Positions 4,514 through 6,413 of a DNA stretch of 6,413 nucleotides are shown here, piece by piece. A program made the translations under genes and the position numbers. A model generated the notes under the pieces. It searched no databases, was not told the origin of the DNA, and worked only from the letters and a program-made list of their open reading frames with translations. Positions within the stretch are counted from its first letter, which is position 1; every line of letters begins with the position of its first letter. Where the stretch lies: positions 1 through 6,413 of the forward strand of contig JAMPAE010000091.1 in assembly GCA_023667385.1 (NCBI GenBank), in the 5' to 3' direction. This stretch comes from Ruminococcus sp. GTDB lineage: Bacteria > Bacillota > Clostridia > Oscillospirales > Acutalibacteraceae.

Positions 4514-5863
4514 ATGTTCAGTCAAATTGCAGCAGTTGTGATTTTTGTTGCGATGTTTGCATTAATCATTTCGGAAAAAATTGAGCGTCACTGGATCACT
4601 TTGGTTTGCGGTGCGCTGACAATTGTTGTTGTTTTCGGAATCGGTATGCACAGCATGGACGCCATTGTTGAAACAATCAACGTGAAATCAATTTTCACCG
4701 CCGATTTCTGGTACAGTGCAGGTGAGGCAGCCTCGTCGTCATCGGGTATTAACTGGGAAACAATTGTTTTCATTGCCGGCATGATGATCATGGTTGAAGG
4801 CATGGCAAAGGCAGGATTTTTCCGCTGGATGTGTATGTTCCTTGCAAAGCTTGTTCGCTATAAAACCGTTCCGATTTTCCTGATGTTCATGCTTATGTCT
4901 GCGGTGCTCGCAATGTTTATCGACAGCATCACTGTCATCCTTTTCCTTGCAGCGGTCACAGTTGAACTTGCTCAGCTTTTGAAATTCAACCCCGTTCCGA
5001 TGATTCTTTCTGAAATTTTCTGCGCAAACCTCGGCGGAAGCGCAACAATGTGCGGCGATCCGCCAAACATTATCATCGGCACTTCTCTCGGCTATTCATT
5101 CAGTGATTTCATCACAAACACAGGCTTGATTGCAGGCGTTTCGCTGATTTTTGTTGTGATTTATTTCTTCCTTGTTTTCCGCAAGGAGCTTAAAAATGAT
5201 TCACAGGTCGACATCAGCAAAATGCCGACTCCGTCATCTGCAATCACAAACAAAACAGATTTTGTCATTTCAACAATCATTTTCCTTGTTGCTGTTGTTT
5301 TGCTCATCACTCACGCAAACACAGGCTTAACAGTTTCAACAATCGGCTTGTTCATTGCAGTTGTGACCCTCATCACCTCGCCGAAAAGCATTGTTGAAAT
5401 TCTCAAAAAAGTTGACTATAAAACCCTGCTGTTCTTCATTGGTCTGTTTGTTGTTGTCGGCGGACTTGAACAAACGGGAATCCTTGTTACAGTTGCAAAC
5501 TTCATTGAAAAAATCAGCCGTGGCAACGTGATGCTCATGCTTGCAATCATCATTTGGGTTTCTGCAATTGCAAGTGCATTTGTTGACAACATTCCGTTTG
5601 CAGCAACCATGATTCCAATTATCAAAAGCCTTTCCGTTGCAACGGGAACACCGCTTTCCGTGCTTGTTTGGTCGCTTTCAATGGGCACTGACATCGGTGG
5701 CTCTGCAACACCGATTGGCGCTTCGGCAAACGTTGTGGGAACATCTGTTGCAAACAAAAACGGCTATCCCATCGGATGGGGCAAATATTGCGCAAAAACA
5801 GTTCCTGCAACCGCAATTGTGCTTGTGATTTCCATGCTTATAATTTTCATAAGATATTGCTAA
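4514..5863 (+). CDS. ArsB/NhaD-type ion transporter (IT superfamily, CitMHS-like permease)
   Basis: This 449-aa polytopic membrane protein has about ten to twelve hydrophobic segments and a clear two-half architecture. Each half has a helix with an Asp (FIDSITVILFL, 135-145; FVDNIPFAATM, 356-366) followed by a Gly/Ser/Asn-rich hairpin: CANLGGSATMCGDPPNIIIG (170-189) and TDIGGSATPIGASANVVGTS (392-411). These paired hairpins are characteristic of the ArsB/NhaD and DASS transporters, where they line the substrate site. A hydrophilic loop (223-248) separates the halves. A polar loop with four consecutive Ser (74-77) lies between the second and third hydrophobic segments. Possible activities include sodium/proton antiport, arsenite efflux or anion uptake; no ars genes accompany it, so arsenite is not favoured. 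The ATG at 4514 has GGGAG (4501-4505) eight bases upstream and its own promoter. It is followed after 13 nt by the kinase-like gene, almost certainly co-transcribed. Confidence 0.87.
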   Translation: MFSQIAAVVIFVAMFALIISEKIERHWITLVCGALTIVVVFGIGMHSMDAIVETINVKSIFTADFWYSAGEAASSSSGINWETIVFIAGMMIMVEGMAKAGFFRWMCMFLAKLVRYKTVPIFLMFMLMSAVLAMFIDSITVILFLAAVTVELAQLLKFNPVPMILSEIFCANLGGSATMCGDPPNIIIGTSLGYSFSDFITNTGLIAGVSLIFVVIYFFLVFRKELKNDSQVDISKMPTPSSAITNKTDFVISTIIFLVAVVLLITHANTGLTVSTIGLFIAVVTLITSPKSIVEILKKVDYKTLLFFIGLFVVVGGLEQTGILVTVANFIEKISRGNVMLMLAIIIWVSAIASAFVDNIPFAATMIPIIKSLSVATGTPLSVLVWSLSMGTDIGGSATPIGASANVVGTSVANKNGYPIGWGKYCAKTVPATAIVLVISMLIIFIRYC

Positions 5864-5876
5864 GGAGGATAATACC

Positions 5877-6413
5877 ATGTCAAAACAGTTGATAATTTCC
5901 ATCGGACGTGAATTCGGAAGCGGCGGCCATGAAATTGCAACAATCCTTGCCGAAAAATTCGGTTTGGAGTTATATGACCGCAACATCATGTTTGAAATTG
6001 CAAAGAAAAAAGGTGTTGACCCTGCGGCGCTTGAAAGATATGACGAGGTTCCGAGAAGCCGCCTGTTCTCACGCAGTGTTAACGGACACAGCAGCTCACC
6101 TGCCGATGCAATTGCAAATATGCAGTTCGATTTTCTTCGTGAAAAAGCAAACAACGGCGATTCTTTTGTTGTTGTCGGACGCTGTTCGGAGGTTGTTCTT
6201 CAAGGCAACCCGAACCTTGTGACAATCTTTGTTCTTGCCGATCCGCAAACGAAGGCACAGCGCACAATTGCCGCTGACAAAGGCAAAATGACCGAAAAAG
6301 AAGCCTATGACCTCATGCAGCGCAAAGATAGATACCGCAAGAGCTATCACAATTTCTATTGCTCATGCAAATGGGGCGATTCCCGTTCTTATGACATATC
6401 TGTCAACAGCTCA
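5877..6413 (+). CDS. Cytidylate kinase-like family protein (AAA_26), 3' end missing
   Basis: 179 codons are present and the frame is open to the window end; family members are about 200 aa, so only a short tail is missing. The N-terminus, IISIGREFGSGGHEIATILA (6-25), is the P-loop-like signature of the AAA_26 (PF13189) family. LYDRNIMFEIAKKKGVD (32-48), SFVVVGRCSEVVL (96-108), VTIFVLADPQTKAQR (115-129) and a near-C-terminal KWGDSRSYDISVNSS (165-179) follow the expected order. The family resembles CMP kinase in fold, but the usual Walker A lysine position is not a lysine here (GSGGHE), so true CMP phosphorylation should not be assumed. The basic stretch QRKDRYRKSYHNFY (148-161) corresponds to the lid region. 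A very strong AAGGAGG site (5862-5868) overlaps the transporter's stop codon and lies 8 nt before the ATG, which fixes the start. The physiological substrate is not known to me. Confidence 0.82.
   Translation, partial: MSKQLIISIGREFGSGGHEIATILAEKFGLELYDRNIMFEIAKKKGVDPAALERYDEVPRSRLFSRSVNGHSSSPADAIANMQFDFLREKANNGDSFVVVGRCSEVVLQGNPNLVTIFVLADPQTKAQRTIAADKGKMTEKEAYDLMQRKDRYRKSYHNFYCSCKWGDSRSYDISVNSS

Noticed and set aside
5416..5757. Minus-strand 113-codon open frame
   Set aside because: It is antisense to the transporter's second half; its low-complexity Met/Ile/Thr-rich composition is what a reversed membrane-protein frame gives.
5678..6154. Minus-strand 158-codon open frame
   Set aside because: It is antisense to the end of the transporter and the start of the kinase-like gene, both strongly supported; the translation shows no family pattern.

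Overview
The window looks like chromosomal DNA from a low-to-moderate GC Gram-positive bacterium. I favour an anaerobic gut-type Clostridia (Oscillospiraceae or Ruminococcus-like) on overall impression: purine-rich Shine-Dalgarno sites, consensus sigma-A promoters with AT-rich flanks, a FeoA gene with a DtxR-type dyad, CDP-glycerol-transferase-like and GT2 genes in one operon, and an AAA_26 'cytidylate kinase-like' gene. The taxon is inference. No mobile element, CRISPR array, rRNA or tRNA was seen.

Layout. (1) Positions 1-87, minus strand: the first 29 codons of a feoA-like ferrous-iron transport gene. Its promoter is very strong on paper (UP-like A/T tract, TTGACA, 17 bp, TATAAT), and an 18-bp perfect dyad covers the predicted transcription start. 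(2) Positions 209-4209, minus strand: a four-gene operon for a surface polysaccharide. Transcription order is GT2 (233 aa), WbbL-like GT2 (256 aa), long GT2 with an extra C-terminal region (449 aa), then a CDP-glycerol glycerophosphotransferase-family protein (370 aa). Gaps are 11-36 nt. (3) Positions 4210-4513: a divergent intergenic region with an outward promoter at each side and a 10-bp inverted repeat between them. (4) Positions 4514-6413, plus strand: an ArsB/NhaD-type membrane transporter followed after 13 nt by a cytidylate kinase-like gene that runs off the window end.

The four glycosyltransferase-operon proteins probably add successive sugars and a polyol-phosphate type unit to a lipid-linked cell-wall glycan (a teichoic-acid-like or rhamnose-type polymer). 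No nucleotide-sugar synthesis, flippase or ABC export gene lies in the window, so those functions must be elsewhere. The transporter and kinase-like gene form a separate unit whose substrate and purpose cannot be read from sequence.

Most of the window is ordinary. The points most worth a second look are a stem-loop between the Shine-Dalgarno and start codon of the 449-aa GT2 gene, a possible decayed second GT-A domain in that protein, the architecture of the feoA promoter next to an operon with no visible terminator, and the transporter/kinase-like pairing. I did not find convincing evidence of a wholly new system.
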